From positions 3,126,501-3,190,500 of the forward strand of contig CM063255.1 of the NCBI GenBank assembly GCA_032158295.1: DNA of 64,000 nucleotides, given 5' to 3'. Shown here piece by piece: positions 1 through 14,400 of the stretch (the stretch's first letter is position 1; every line of letters begins with the position of its first letter). This DNA comes from Pycnopodia helianthoides. Its lineage: Eukaryota > Echinodermata > Asteroidea > Forcipulatida > Asteriidae. Below the pieces are notes generated by a model. That model was not told the origin of the DNA. It was given only the letters and a program-made list of their open reading frames with translations, and did not search any database. The position numbers were made by a program, and so were the translations under genes.

Positions 1-420
1 GTGGACTGTGGCCAGTGGTCCAGTGGACTATGGCCAGTATTCCAGGGGATAGTGGTCCAGTGGACTGTGGCCAGTATTTCTGTGGACTATGGCCAGTATT
101 CCAGTGGACTCTGGCCAGTGGTTCAGTGGACTCTGGCCAGTATTTCTGTGGACTATGGCTAGTATTCCAGGGGACTCTGGCCAGTGGCCCAGTGGACTGT
201 GGCCAGTGGTCCCGTGAACTCTGGCCAGTGGTCCAGTGGACTCTGGCCAGTGGTCCAATGGACTGTGGCCAGTATTTCTGTGGACTATGGCCAGTATTCC
301 AGTGGACTCTGGCCAGTGGTTCAGTGGACTCTTGTCAGTATATTTGTGGACTATGGCCAGTATTCCAGTGGACTCTAGCCATCCATCGGTCCAGTGGACA
401 ATTGCCTGTGGTCCAGTGGG
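1..420. repeat. 22-bp minisatellite, about 19 copies
   Basis: Units of the form GTGGACTNTGGCCAGTRKTY repeat every 22 bp, with three-unit (66-bp) higher-order blocks alternating 'gtggtcca', 'tatttct' and 'tattcca' endings. It lies in the EXOC3 intron upstream of the first exon in the window. Open frames here are by-products of a unit that lacks stop codons and are not genes. Confidence 0.95.
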
Positions 421-485
421 TATTTTCAAGCTCTGACATGTCAAAACCAGATTTCTGATTTATGGGATGATTAATGTAATCTTAA

Positions 486-854
486 AGGAACATTACAGAA
501 TTGGTAATTGTAAAATATACTTTTGGTCACAGATTTACATAAAACTTACACGGTCTAATGATGATGATAGTAGAAAACATCCCTAGAAATATTTCTGTCT
601 GAAATGCCATATTTGATGCGAAATAAACCAAACTAATTTCCGATTGGAGTTTATACGCTCATGAGCGTTTTATTCATGCATTGTATAACACATACAAATT
701 TGTAAACGGTTTTGCACTATTTTCTCGTGACCCAGATGGCCGATCGATCTCAAACTTCTACAGGTTTGTCAGTTTATGTATATGGTGGATTACATAAAGT
801 GATTACACTGCCAGCAACTGTTTTGTTAGCAAAAACCAATTCTGTAATGTTCCT
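486..854 (+). mobile_element. MITE family A (TTAA-flanked)
   Basis: Terminal inverted repeats start AGGAACATTACAGAATTGG and the element is bordered by TTAA (482-485 and 855-858). It has a central CGCTCA/TGAGCG-type palindrome and is about 370 bp with no coding capacity. The TTAA target is typical of piggyBac-type transposases; assignment to that superfamily is inference. Other copies are at 22104-25642 (split), 33978, 35533, 36161, 46684 and 50470. Confidence 0.85.
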
Positions 855-933
855 TTAAACAATGTTTAAATGCCTCCTCCATCTCTCATCCTCGCCTCTA
901 GTTCATCATTCTCGCTTCTATTTCTTGCCTCAG

Positions 934-1040
934 CTTGCAGCTGCAGTGGAGAACCTTAAGCACATCTTCACTGTGCCTGAGAACATTTGCAAGACGGAGA
1001 AATGTATCAACGAGGAGAAATTGTTGGCTGCTCATAAGGG
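934..1040 (+). CDS. EXOC3: EXOC3 exon a
   Basis: Acceptor CAG at 931-933, donor GTGAGA at 1041. Encodes LAAAVENLKHIFTVPEN through EEKLLAAHK. It is the first Sec6 exon visible and ends in phase 2 (GG + G of the next exon). Confidence 0.93.
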
Positions 1041-4000
1041 GTGAGAAGCCAATTTACCCAGTCAGTTTCCCTTGTGGTTTCTTACTTTTTTTTTAAATAA
1101 AAAGTTGCATCCCCTTAAAGGCCCTGTACACTATTGGTAAGATCGAAAAACACAATGTTCACAGATTCACACATAACTTACATGATTTAAAGTAAGTAAT
1201 GGTAGAAAGGGTTCCTTAAAATATTTCTGCCTAAAATGCTTTCGTTTCTGAGAAACGAGTAAAACAATAGTAATTATCACTATTTTCTCGTGACCTCGAT
1301 GACCAATTGAGCTCAAACTTTCACGGGTTTGTTTGTTCATGCATATGTTGAATCACACAAAATGTGGACACTGATTTTGAGCTGTTACCAAAAGTGTACA
1401 ATACCTTTAAGGGGATCCCTCTCCTGCAGCTTCCCAGGTTGTATCATAAACTTTGGTGTGATCCCTGGCTCCACAGCAGTTACAGGTTGAATGGCTTCTG
1501 ACTGGCGCCCCCTGAACAAAGATATTTAACCAAATAGGGAGACTGCCAACATTAGGTCTAGATAACTTAGTTGGGAGAGCGCCAACAAGTTCGCAGGTTC
1601 AAGTCCCGCTCTAGTTAATTTTTCTTTTTCTTACCAAAAATTATTTTGAATATAAAACCCAGTCAGTTTCCCTTGTGGTTTGTAACTTGAACTTTATAAC
1701 ATGTAAAGACGGGTACTCTATGCTACATTTGTAAATGATCTTCACATGTGTAGGTTCTCCAGTTATTTTACGTGTTTGTAACTTGGCTTTTTCTTGACTG
1801 AAAAGGTTGATGGAATTGGAAAGTTCAAGAGACGATCTTTTGTACGAGCTTCACAAACATCCATCTGAGAATCCTACGGATGATCATGTAAGTTTTTGTA
1901 TTTTATTGATTTTTTTTTAAATGAAATATCGCCTAACTCACATGGCTGGATGGTCACTCAAGGTGAGGGCTACACTTAACTGATTTGGGCTGTTGACCCA
2001 AATCAACTGTCATCAGGGGCACGTTGCCACCTACTCCTGGGGCTAAAACAGGGTTACCCCCTTCACAGTCCATAAGGATGTAGGCATGGGTATCATCCAC
2101 AAGGAGCCTGGCTGGTAGAGCAGAATGCACTACCTTCCCAACTTTTTATGAAGCAATTATGGTTAAGTGCCTTGCTCAAGGGCACAAGTGTCATGACCGG
2201 GATTCGAACCCACACTCTGCTGCTGACAACACCAGAGCTAAGGTCCGATGAACTAGACCGCTCGGCCACGACACACGCCACTAAAACTAGAGTTGTGCAT
2301 TTACATTTATTTTCCTAAACGGTTAAACGGAACTTGTGACTTCCGTTTAACCGTTTCTACCGATTCCAATCAGAACTATGAGCCCATCTGTAACAAGAGC
2401 AGATGTCAACACACTTTCAAAGCAAAATGTATTTAACAAATTGTAGGGGATTGAAAATAATGTATTACATTAGGTGATTAAAATAAGAAACATTCCACCA
2501 ACGAAAGGGATGTCAACCATTCGCCCTGGATAGTGTATGTTAAAGAAAAGGAAGGTCTCTTTTTAGTTTCTCCCTCCCAAAAAACTGAACACTTTTTATC
2601 TCTGGCTGGGCTCCAAGGTCGTATATGGGAGGATGGTATGTCTGCTAAAGGTGCCCTTAACCCTCTTGCTGTCTGACCATTCATTACCATTCAAGTGGTT
2701 TTGAATGATACATAAACTATGCCAGTTTGAAATATAATATCATGAGGGAATGCATGTACACAGTACACAGTTAGTTCTGCGCACAGTTGTGCCACCGTAC
2801 ACAACCTTGGCAGTCGAATGGTTTCAAATGGTTGGTCAACTCACTGGAAAATGTTGCCAAGAGTCACTGAGAGTAGGAGGGTTAAATGCCTAAAACTCAT
2901 CCACATTGTAGCTGCCTCCTTCGCAGTTCAGCTTCTCAGCTTCAAGTTTGGATGATTAGCCTCTCAAGATAGTATTATATATCAAGTAATAAACCACAAG
3001 GGAAACTGACTGGGCAGATTTTATATAAGTTTGGGCTGAACAAAGAAAAATTGGCTAGAGCGGGAGTTGAACCAACGACCGCCGGATTAACGTACCAGCA
3101 CTCTACGAACTGAGCTACTGCTGCTTCCCAGGCTCTATCATAAACTTGGGTGTAATCCGTGGCTACAAAGATGTTGACAAAATAGAAGGACAGCCAACAT
3201 TGGACTAGGTAGCTTAGTTGGTAGAGAGCCTGTATTTTGATCTGTAGGTCATTGGTTTAAGTCCCGCTCTACTCAATTTTGTTTTGTTCAACCCAAAATT
3301 AAGTTATTATTATGACATTTGAAAACTTTGACATTATCGTGGTTTCACTGGAACCCATAACATATGTGATGCGATCAAGCTAAATGAGTCTTTTGACGAC
3401 CCTTGTCAATTTTTGTTTTTTTATCTATTTGAAAGAAGTCCAATCTCAGCTATTAGGATATGAAAACCCCGTGTTGATACCACCTTTGGTTCAAAAGTTA
3501 TGGAAGTCGAAACACCAAGAGATGTATAGAAATGTAGACCCCTGTCGACCTATTTTGGCCTGTTATCTAATAATGCATTATCGACAAACGACTCATTTAG
3601 CTTGATCGCATCACATATTTCCCCTTGACATATTATCTGTTTGACTTTAACCCCCAGCTCCTGAAGCAATACTTCTCTGAAGTTGAGAAACTCTCGGTGA
3701 GTGAAACAAATGTTTTTGAATTTTGGTTGCTGGTAGTTAAAGTATAACTGTCAGCACAAAAGTTGTTGATGTTAGGCCGAATCCGAATTGTCGGCTATGG
3801 CTATGGCTATGGCTACGACTGTTACTAAGGATGTCCCTATTTCATTGATTGATCTCACAGGAAAGGATACAAAAGTGCAATGAAGAAAACAATCAGGAAG
3901 ACACAAACAGACCAACAGCTTTAAAAAAAAAATTTTTTTTTAAAGTAGCACCCCTGAATGATTTCAAAAAAAGTAAACTTAATTACAGTCAGGTTGATCT

Positions 4001-5361
4001 CCTGATGCTACATTTTAAGAAACAGACATACATTAAGAACAAAAATATATAATAACATGGCTTTGAGAAAAACACACAAGATTGTAAAAAACATCAAATT
4101 ACAATTATGAAAAGCACAAAACTTAAATTCAAAAAAGGAAAGGCTATAAAAATATTATAAAAATAAAAGGACCGTAAGTACTGATGTTGCTCTACGCATG
4201 ATGACGCGGCGATCCAGCCATAGTCATAGCCATAGACCAATTAAAACATGGCCTCAAGAATTGTTTAGTGCTTAGCAGAAAGAGGTCACTAACAAAAATA
4301 CCATGTTATGTACAATGTTTTTATGACTGGTACCCTGTTCATGTGTGCTCAGCGCCGTTTTTCTGCTTGACAGCTTTATGCAATTGGGTTCAGAGATCAC
4401 TTTGCCTAATTAGTTGTTAAGTAGAAAATGGTGACAAGCAATTAAAAGAGAAATTAACAGGGAGCCAGTCACAAGCAATATACACTACATGTTAGCTTGG
4501 CTGGTAACTCGTTTTTGCTGAGCAGATTTTTCTGTGCTAAGCATTTTGTGTGCCTAACAGCTTTATGAAAAAAAAATGAGTAGGGAACCACTCACAAGCA
4601 ACATACACAACATGGTATTTTGGCTGGTTACCTGTTTCTGCTGAGCAGATTTTCTGTGCTAAGCATTTTGTGTGCTAAACATCTTCATGAAATTAGGACC
4701 CGATCAATTTCCGAAAGGTACTCTACTTCCAACTTGGCTCAACCTGTCTGTATTCTATTGCAGGATATGTTATACAAACAGTTAAAGCTGGTACTACACA
4801 GAGTGCTTAATGCTGCAAGGGAGAACCCTTCACTGGTAACCACAGCTGTGCGTATCATAGAGAGAGAAGAAAGGTAAGATTTGCTGTTTGTGATTGTTGC
4901 TACCCTGTTGTTGGTAAGTCGTTTCGTCACACGCATGCTTAAAGTTGCTACACGCGCAAAGTTTTTCTCTACTTTCGGTGTCTGGGGGATTTTTGTGTGT
5001 GTCCCCCTTATGGTGAATTAACCTGGGCTGAAGGAAGGTGATTCAAGAGAGGGTGCTATCTGGACCGCAGGCCCCAGGCCCGTGATTATAGCATCGGGGC
5101 CAGTAAAACTTATGACTGGACAAGTCCAGCGGTCTTGTGTTTTCGTTCAAGTGATCTCTTTCGGTTCTGTTGAGTATCGAAGGCACAAGTCAAAATCTAA
5201 TTGGATTTAAGCGTGTCGGACTTTCGGTGGCATAGACAAGGTTGTGATTGGTCAACACGTAAGGGGGCGGAGCTTAATGGATCAGTCTGTTGAAAGTAGC
5301 GAGGTGGGCCACCTCGCATTGCAAAACAGAATTCGCCAATGGTTTGATTGTTCCCACCAAT

Positions 5362-5416
<55 letters not shown>

Positions 5417-8400
5417 ATGAGGGGTCGCCGCTATGGCAATCCTGCTCAGTACGGGAGGAACCGCCGAGGTGGGCCACCTCGCATTTGAATGAACAGGGGA
5501 AACACGGATGCAATGGATTGGTTTAAGGGTGGAAAGACATAGGAGAGTGTCTGAGAAACTAGCTGGACAACTTCTCTTGCTGAGGGTAGCATTGCAGGGT
5601 TATGAATATATGTGTGCACAGCCACAATCATGGGTATACTTTTTGTTACAAAGACACCAAATGAACAACACATAAATGTTTAGTAACTCTATGCAGATCT
5701 TGTATTCAACAAACTCAAGTACTTTCTACTCTTCATTCACACAGCGCTGGTTTATTGATTATATAAACAACATTGAAATAACTGTTACATCACTGGTTTT
5801 CAAACTGTTGTTCATAACATGGACACAAACAAAATGTGTACCCATGATTGTGGCTTTGCACATGTGTGAGGGTCATGTATCACATCGGAAGTAGCGGTCG
5901 GCTTAGCGTTGTGGTATCTTTCCTCGCCTTCCACCTCTGGGAGCCAGGTTCGAATCCCACCGGGGGCACTACATGTATTTGGATTGGGTTTTCAGTCCCT
6001 CCATGATTGTGAGGGTTTTCCCTGGAATAATTCTCTGGGGTTTTCCTCCCACTTCTCAAACTGAAACTTCCTTCCTTGTCTTCTCTCCACGGGGTTCTTG
6101 GCTAGTTTAGTGATTAAGTTCACTTTTCTGAGAATCCTTGGCTTCACAACCAGAATTATGAAATGAACAAAATATATATTTTGGGAAAAAAAAATAAATA
6201 AAAAATAAAAAAATTATTGGATCTTCCTCACACAGAATCGACAAGAAGATGTTGGATCGCGAGAAGATGGCAGGATTCAAGGCTCCAGGTAGACCCAAGA
6301 ACTGGAAGAATAAATGTATGGAGGAACTCAAACATCTCGCTCTTGTCAGGTGAGTAAACATGGGCTAGAAAGAAGGAAAAAAGTACTTCTCTTAGATTGG
6401 TGGTTGGGGTGTCCCACGGCCAGCAGGTGATGGTAACAACAACACAAATTCTCTCCTCCACTACTCAAACACCTTACCCACTGTAGTTTTAATGAGTGAA
6501 TGAAGAAGTGGTTAATGGAAATTGCTGCTGGAAAAAGATGTTCTGTCGTTTCTTAACCTTTTTCTTGAAAGAAATTCCAAAGTCAAGATGTGTACTTAAA
6601 AGCCCTTTTCCAAAAACTAACATAAAATGAACTTTAGTGTCAAGTAGTAGATATGTTCACTCTAGCATTGTAGTTGTGATGGTATAAGGCAGATTTGTAG
6701 ATTTGTCGTTCTTTGCTCATTTACAAACTTTTACTTGCAGAACAGTACAAGTACTTATACTCAAACTCGTACTTAAACTCATGCTTAAACTCTTACTCAT
6801 GCTTAAACTCTTACCCGTACTCAAACTCAAACTCAAACTCAAACTCAAACTTGGACTCAAACTTATGCTGAAACTTTTACTTGTACTCATACTCAAACTC
6901 ATACTCGTACTCAAATTCGGACTCGTACTCAAACTCGGACTCAAACTCATGCTGAAACCATAGAGTTATATATAAGAACTAGAGGGCGAACGGGCAATAC
7001 TGCGTGCACAAACGCTCCAGGACCGCAAGGAGACACTAGCGCCATTTTATATAGGGCACAATTGAGTATGAAGTACACGATGTGCGTGTATGGTAAATGC
7101 ACGCATCACGCGCCCAGTGTTCATGTTGTTGTTTTGCGTACAGTAAAGTAATGGTAGTAGTACTTGAAACATGGCCGCACCACCCGCGCGACGAGTCACC
7201 TAACTTGGCTAGTGCGCCCTCTAGTTCTTATATATAACTCTATGACTGAAACTCTTACTTGTACTGATACTGATACTCAAACTCATTCTCATAATTGTAC
7301 TTAGACTTCCTGTGCTCTTACTCTTGTGCTCATACACAAACTCATACGGAAACTTTTCTTGTATTCAAACTCAAACTCGTAGTCAAACTCTTATTCAAAC
7401 TCATACTCTTACTTGTACTCGTACTTTTACACAAACACGAACACAAACTCGTACTCGTACTTTTAGGTGTACTAAAACTCGTACTCGTACTCGTACTGGA
7501 AAAACATGGTAAAGTGTAACGCTTTTATCTTGATCCTATAGAATTGAAGGGAGTCAACTGGAGGATCGGACAATGGACAAGATGTGGTTAGTGCGCCATC
7601 TTGAACTCATCCGCCAGAACATGGTGGGAGATCTCAGAGTAGTTAAGGTACATCTACTGTTGAATTTTTCAATGAAACTTAAATTCTCTTTTTTTTTTTT
7701 ATCTTTTTGAAAGATATTTCTTAGCGAAATTGTTCACTAAGTTTACTTTAGCCTGCTAACAGGCACAATTAGTATAATACCAAGACAGTTTGGATGGTAA
7801 GATATTTCTGCCAAGAACAATTTTCTTTATTGAGCAAATTTGTCTGCCAAATTGACAGCTTTATGGTATTGGCACAGACAACATTATTTCCTTGTAGGTG
7901 GTTGCTATCATCGTCAATGTATGAATCTATATTTTATGAAGGGATGAATAAAAATAACCATTTTCTCAACAAAAGCCATCACTGAAGCCATATTCTGTTT
8001 TTTTCTTCTACTTTGATAGTTCCTGCTCTCGCCCTGTTTCCCCCCGCATTACAACATCTTTGACTATTTCGTCGGGATGTATCAAGAATGCCTCGCGTCA
8101 CATGTAAGTCTGCCTCTTTGAGCAAGTTCGGGTGGGCTACTAGAGTGACTAGACTTACTAGAAACCATAGAGCACAGGGAGATTGACTAGCTCGACCATG
8201 CACTGGAGTATGGTCGATCTTGTAAATTTGAGAGCTACGTCCCACACTGTCACACTGTTTCTGGTTAGTCTAGTCACTCTATTAGTCGCCCACCCGAACT
8301 TGCCCTTGATAAAGTATTGGTAACCATTGAATGGCCTGCATTTTGAGATATGACTGTAGATGCAGTGTTTGAACAAAATATATTTCAGTAGGATTCAAAA

Positions 8401-11400
8401 CTTTGCATGGTGGGAGTACAATCAAGCTTTCTTTTTCTATCCATTATGTGTAGCCCGCACTTTGAGTGGCTTTTTTGTGCCTTATGATGGGCATCTTCCA
8501 TAAAGTAAAAAAATGTAAAACACAACAACAACAATTTTCTACAGTTGGTGATTCAACTGGGCCCAATTTCATGGCACTGTTTACCGTAGAATTCTGCGCT
8601 TATGACGCCCCATAAAGCGCGTGATTCTATGGGGCGTAAGCGCAGAATTTCCCGGTAAGCAGAGCCGTGAAATTGGGCCCTGATCAATAAGCTTGCTTGG
8701 GAGTTTTAAAGTTGGCTTCCTCTTGGCGCATTACAAGTCTCCATTGTAAATATTATTATTATCCCGTGGCTGCTGCTTCCCAGGTTGTACCGTAAACTTG
8801 GGTTTGATCCCTGGCTGCACGGCAGTTAATGGCTGTATGGCTTCTGACTGGCACCCCCGAACAAAGATATTGGCAAAATAGGGAGACCGCCAACATAGGG
8901 CTAGATAGCTCAGTTGGTAGAGCGCCAGTACGTTAATCCGGAGGTCGTTGGTTCAAATCCCGCTCTAGTCGATTTTTCTTTGTTCAACCCCATACTGTTT
9001 GAAATTTACCCAGTCAGTTTCCCTTGTGGTTCATTAATTGACATTGTTATTATTATCATCAAGTCAAATTGAGTCCAACGATTGCTGGATGCATTTTTTC
9101 GCTCATTGGTGTTGCGGGGAGTAGTCTTGTGTCCAGCCTTTTCCCACAGAGTTTGTTAACTCATATAAACTTTACAACTTTTCATTATTATAGTTACAAG
9201 ATATGATATTAGACGAGTTGGAGCCAAATGAAATCATCTCACTACTCACATGGTTGAATGAGTATCGGTGAGTACTATTTGAGTCTTTTAGTTCTGAAAG
9301 AGTGGGGACAAGGTCTCAAAAAGCCGTTTAAAACCGGCAGGGTCACGGCCGTGCAATAGGATCGAACCAAAAGTTTTAAACAGCAGTCTAAGACAGAGTT
9401 GCCACTTTTTTATTCTCAGTCTTAAGTACCTTTTTCGTTAAAAACACCCAAAAGCTTGTTAACACGTTGACTGCCGCCTACGAGTATATTCGTAGTAACA
9501 GGTGTAACGGATTCTGCCACTCCGAGTATACTCGTAGGGAATGAAAGGGCTTTGTATTGTTAATTGAATACACTGGCATCACTGAGCACGCAACAAATAC
9601 GCTTCTGGCAGTGGTGAGGACATACATCCTTAGAATGTGTATGTTCAATTTTTTTGTGTATAGTAGCTATTTGGTATGCACGCATGCGCACTGCACTTGG
9701 CAAATGGGAACGCCCTACGAATCTGTGACCGGCAGTCAACGAGTTAAAGTTGAGAACAAATCTGGCAGCTTACCTCGATTTTGCGTTGAAGTGCTATCCA
9801 TGATGAGCGATATATGTAACGCCCCGCGCAATTTTTGAAATTGCGCGCTTAAGTTTCAAACTATTGCATGCAAGTTTCAAACTTGCGTGAGCCAAAATAT
9901 ACAACCTACCAATTAAATTGGGGCGTGAAATTTGCACCTTAGCGAAAACATCAAAAAACCTTGAAGCTAACCTTGAGTTATCACCTGTTTAATTTTGCAT
10001 TCCTCCTTAATTGGACATTTTTCAGTTGACAGTTTTACTCAGCCTTATTTTCTACTTTTAGTGTAGCGTAACTTTAGTCTGTTTCTTATTGGCCGTTCTC
10101 TTTTTGCCCATGTGATCTCAGAGGACCAATGATGATGAGCCTCACTGAGTTAGGAATTAACGTCCCCCAACTACCCCCTTTGCTACCCGCAAGAACAGTG
10201 GAAGATTTACAACAGCAGTAAGTACATCCACAGACTCAAATCTTCCTGAAATTTTTTTTTATCAAATCTTGAGAACCAAGGCCCGATTTCATAAAGCCTG
10301 TAAGCACAAAAACTTGGTAAGCACAGAAAAATCTTGCTTAGAAGAAACAAGGAACCGGCCAAAATTCCATGGAGTTTACATTGTTACCACTGGTGCCCCA
10401 CTCATTCTTTGCTTAGCAAAGACATTTTCTAAGCAGTACTTTCTGCTAAACAGCTTTATTAAATGGGTACAAGTCTCCAGTCCTTCAAGGGAAGTCGCAA
10501 GTCAAGTCTCAAGTTATGGCCGTGTCCGGCGACGGCTACGGCTGGATCGCCGCATCATCTAGCGTTGAAGTATAGGACGTCCCTAGCAACACCCTCAGCA
10601 ACAGCCGTAGCCATAGCCAAAACCGCCAATTCGGAGACGGCCTTAGCAGAGCAGCCAACTCTGCCCAGTTCTGCAGAAGCTCCCTGAAAATAAACCAATC
10701 TTTCCATGTTCTGATAGACAAATTTGAAGATCTCCCTGATTATAGTAAATTGTCGCTATAGATGGATTGCACATGATGTCATTGTCCACCATCGTTGATG
10801 AAGAACAATGGAAACGTATACGCGCTGCGCACAACTGTCAGCCAATGACAGCCTTTCACGCGTACACATTTCATCAAAGATGGCGGGCAATGCAAGGGGT
10901 CTATTATATGGAATTTAATAGACCTTATGCCTTGACGTCATTTGAGTAGGGCACCCTCGGCTAGAGGTCAAAAGAAGATATCCCATTGGCTGATCCTGGC
11001 GCCGCACGTACATAGCTGCGCGTTTTTCATTGTTTCGTCATAGTGTTACCTCTAAGATGGCGGCCTGATGACGTCAATGCATAAGGTCCACTCTAAATAA
11101 CTCCCTGATTGTTGCACCAAATCTCCCTGGTTGCAAGATGCAAATGTTGACAGCCATGCCTTATTAGTCTCAAAATGATTTAGAAATAAACTTGACCGAG
11201 TCCAATGCGTTGTGATGTTTTTTTGCAGGTATCTGAAAACGCTACATACTAACATTCAAAAGTGGTTTGGGAACGCTCTGCAGACTGATGTTAAGGTAAG
11301 TCTAATGCCACATACATGTACTCTCTTGCCATTTCAGTTTTGATTTAAGGTTGATCAGATCAGTTCTTATGAGATCAGGGCCCAATTTCATGGCTCTGCT

Positions 11401-14400
11401 TACCGCGGATTTCTGCACTTACGTATCATAGAATTAAGGGCTCCGTAAGCACAGAATTCCACAGTAAGCAGAGCCATGAAATTGGGCCCAGTTCTCAAGC
11501 TGGTATATGGTTTGTTCAGGCATAGTCTTGTTTTTTCTCTCTTTTTTGGGGGGGGGGGTAAAAACCTGTGAAGATTTTGACTCAATTGGTCATTGCAGTT
11601 GCAAGAAAATAGTGAAAGTAAAAAACACCCTTGTTGCGAAATTACCTCCTACTCAAAAACTACATTACTTCAGAGGGAGTCGTTTCTCACAATGTTTTAT
11701 ACTGTCAGCAGCTCTCAGGTGCTCCTTACCAAGTCAGTTTTTATGGTAATGCATTTCTTGAGTAATTACCAAAAGTATCCACTGCCTTTAAAGGGAAGGT
11801 ATATATACGATTGGTAATCACTCTAAAAATGTATGGCGATAAAAAATTTAGTTGGTTAGAAGTGCAACCGATTTCGATTGTATAAAGCATTTTGAGAAAT
11901 AATTCAATTCAAAATAATGTGGATATGGAAAAAGTGATTATTCTTCATGCATGGACATAACCGCTCCAGATTTTTTGCGATATCTCAAAAGCACTACCAC
12001 CTTTTGAAAATGAAACTTTCACAGGTTAGTTTTATCGTATATATCTACATTTATATAGGATTAAAACAATCGAACGGTTCCAAAAACCAAAGGTATACTT
12101 TGCCTTTAAAGGCAGTGGACACTATTGGTAATTACTCAAAATAATTGTTAGCATAAAAACTTACTTGGTAACAAGCAATGGAGAGCTGTTGATAGTATAA
12201 AACATTGTGAGAAACATCTCCCTCTGAAGTAACGTAGTTTTTGAGAAAGAAGTAATTTCTCAGTAAAATACTTGAATTGATTTTGAGACCTCACGCGTGA
12301 GGTCTCGAAATCAAGCATCTGAAAGCACACAACTTCGTGTGACAAGGGTGTTTTTTCTTCCATTATTATCTCGCAACTTCGACGACCAATTGAGTTCAAA
12401 TTTCCACAGGTTTGTTATTTTGTGCATATGTTGAGATACACCAAGTGAGAAGACTTGTCTTTGACAATTACCGAAGGTGTCCAGTGTCTTTAAGACAAAA
12501 TAAATGAATAAATAAATTAATTTGTGTGTAATTTTTCTATAACTATGCAGGACTGGCATCATGACTCGGAACCAGACTCTGATGGAGAGGGTTACTTCCG
12601 TACACAGCTCCCAGTCATCATCTTCCAGATGATCGAACAAAACGTAATCCCACTTTTCAAAAACCATGGCTTCAGCTTTAGCTCTGACTTACGCTGCTCC
12701 AATTATTTTGAAAACATGCAATTTTTGTTTGGGGGCTCCAAACAGGCACATTACGTGAAACTCCCATCAGCCCAAAACTGTGAATTCTAAACAGTAAAGA
12801 AGTTTTAAGGCAATTTCACGGTTAATTATGTTATGTTTTTGAAGTACTTTAGAAATTCCTTGAGCTGTAATTACCTTACCGAAAAGGTTTAGTAACTGTT
12901 ATCCCATAGAAGTTGGGGTAGAACAAGACCTACTTCAGCACCAAAGATGACATCCAGAAAAATGTGTCATGTATCATAAACAAGATGATGTACTTTTGAG
13001 ATTCCTTGAGCTGTAATTACCTTACCGAAAAGGTTCAATAACTGTTATCCCCATAGAAGTTAGGGTAGACCTAGACCAACTTCAGCACCAAAGATGAGAT
13101 CCAGAAAAATGTGTCATGTATGATATACAAGACACACAAAATTGGTTACTCACGTTACGAAAATGTCAGGAAAAGTAACGTGAGTAAACCAATTTTGTGT
13201 GTCTTGTATATCATACATGACACATTTCTTCTGCACCCTGGCACCTTCACTTCCCCAAGGCCAGTGACCGTGTTGTTATTTTTATAACTCACTCTGTCGT
13301 TTTTGCTCTCTGCACTGATACCACTTGAATTGGGTTTCCTTTTCAGCTTCAAGTGTCCAATCAAATCAGCGTAGATCTCACCACCAAGGTTGTGCTTCTG
13401 TGTGTAGAAGAACTCCAGCAGTTTATTGACACTTACAGAGGTGAGTCACGATCTTACTGGTAGTAATAGTATTGTTATTCTTCTTCTCGTGTCCATGCTG
13501 CTCAAAATGCTCTCCCTCCAGTAGTTGGCGCACTGAAGGGCTGTGTCGGAAGCCTCTGCAGTGGAGTGAAATTAAATAGCTTAGAAAGAACAAAACAAGA
13601 TTTTGTTTATGTTTTTTTTTTTGTTACCAGTTAACCCTCGGAGCGCCGCCGACGTTCTGAAACGTCCAACTGAGTATCCATCCACAGGCCGCCGACAATC
13701 CCTGATGTTCTACTACTCGAAAACAAAAATTTAAAAAAATGGCCGGCCTGTGGATACACAGTTACCAAAACGAGGCTGGCACTGTAAGGGTTAAGTATCA
13801 TTGACACGTCTTTCTTATTGTTTTTATTTTGCTGGTGGTTTTTAGGCGCCATACAGTCCTACAAGCTGAAGCATCAAGCAGACAGAAGCCAGCCAAGATT
13901 CTATTTCCAATACATGGTGAGTGGTGACTAGACTGGTCCGCTGTCCTTATACGCAAGGATAAGGACAGGCACCGGTCTATTAATCAAAGAGATGGTCACT
14001 GCTAGACTGGTCCCCTGTCCGACTGGTCCCCCTATCCGCAAGACCGCAATGGGATGCGAGGTCAAAGGTGCGTTTGTCAGGATTCCTCCAAACGCTCGAA
14101 GTCGGTCTCTGGCGTAAAACACGAGCCTCGAAGTGTGACGTCGGATGTTCGGTACAAGTTGTGACAAACTACAGGCCTGGAAATCGCAGTATTTTTGACC
14201 GCGTGATGGCGTGCGTTAACCAAATTTTACGTGGTTCCAAAAACAAGTGAAATGGACTTGGTTTTTGTTCACTGTTATTTTTATTTTTTTATTTGGCCAT
14301 TGATATAAGAAAACAACATACAGGTAGTCTAAATATGACAAAACTGTAATTGTGATACTAGGACATTCATTGTTGAAAGCACCCCCCCAAGCGGTAACAA

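Noticed and set aside
6703..7519. Lys/Leu, Ser/Leu and Thr/Arg-rich frames
   Set aside because: By-products of the ACTCAA-type satellite.
8905..8970. tRNA gene in SINE-1 copies
   Set aside because: Box A and box B are present, but the anticodon loop lacks U33 and the body is followed by the repeated SINE tail at every copy.
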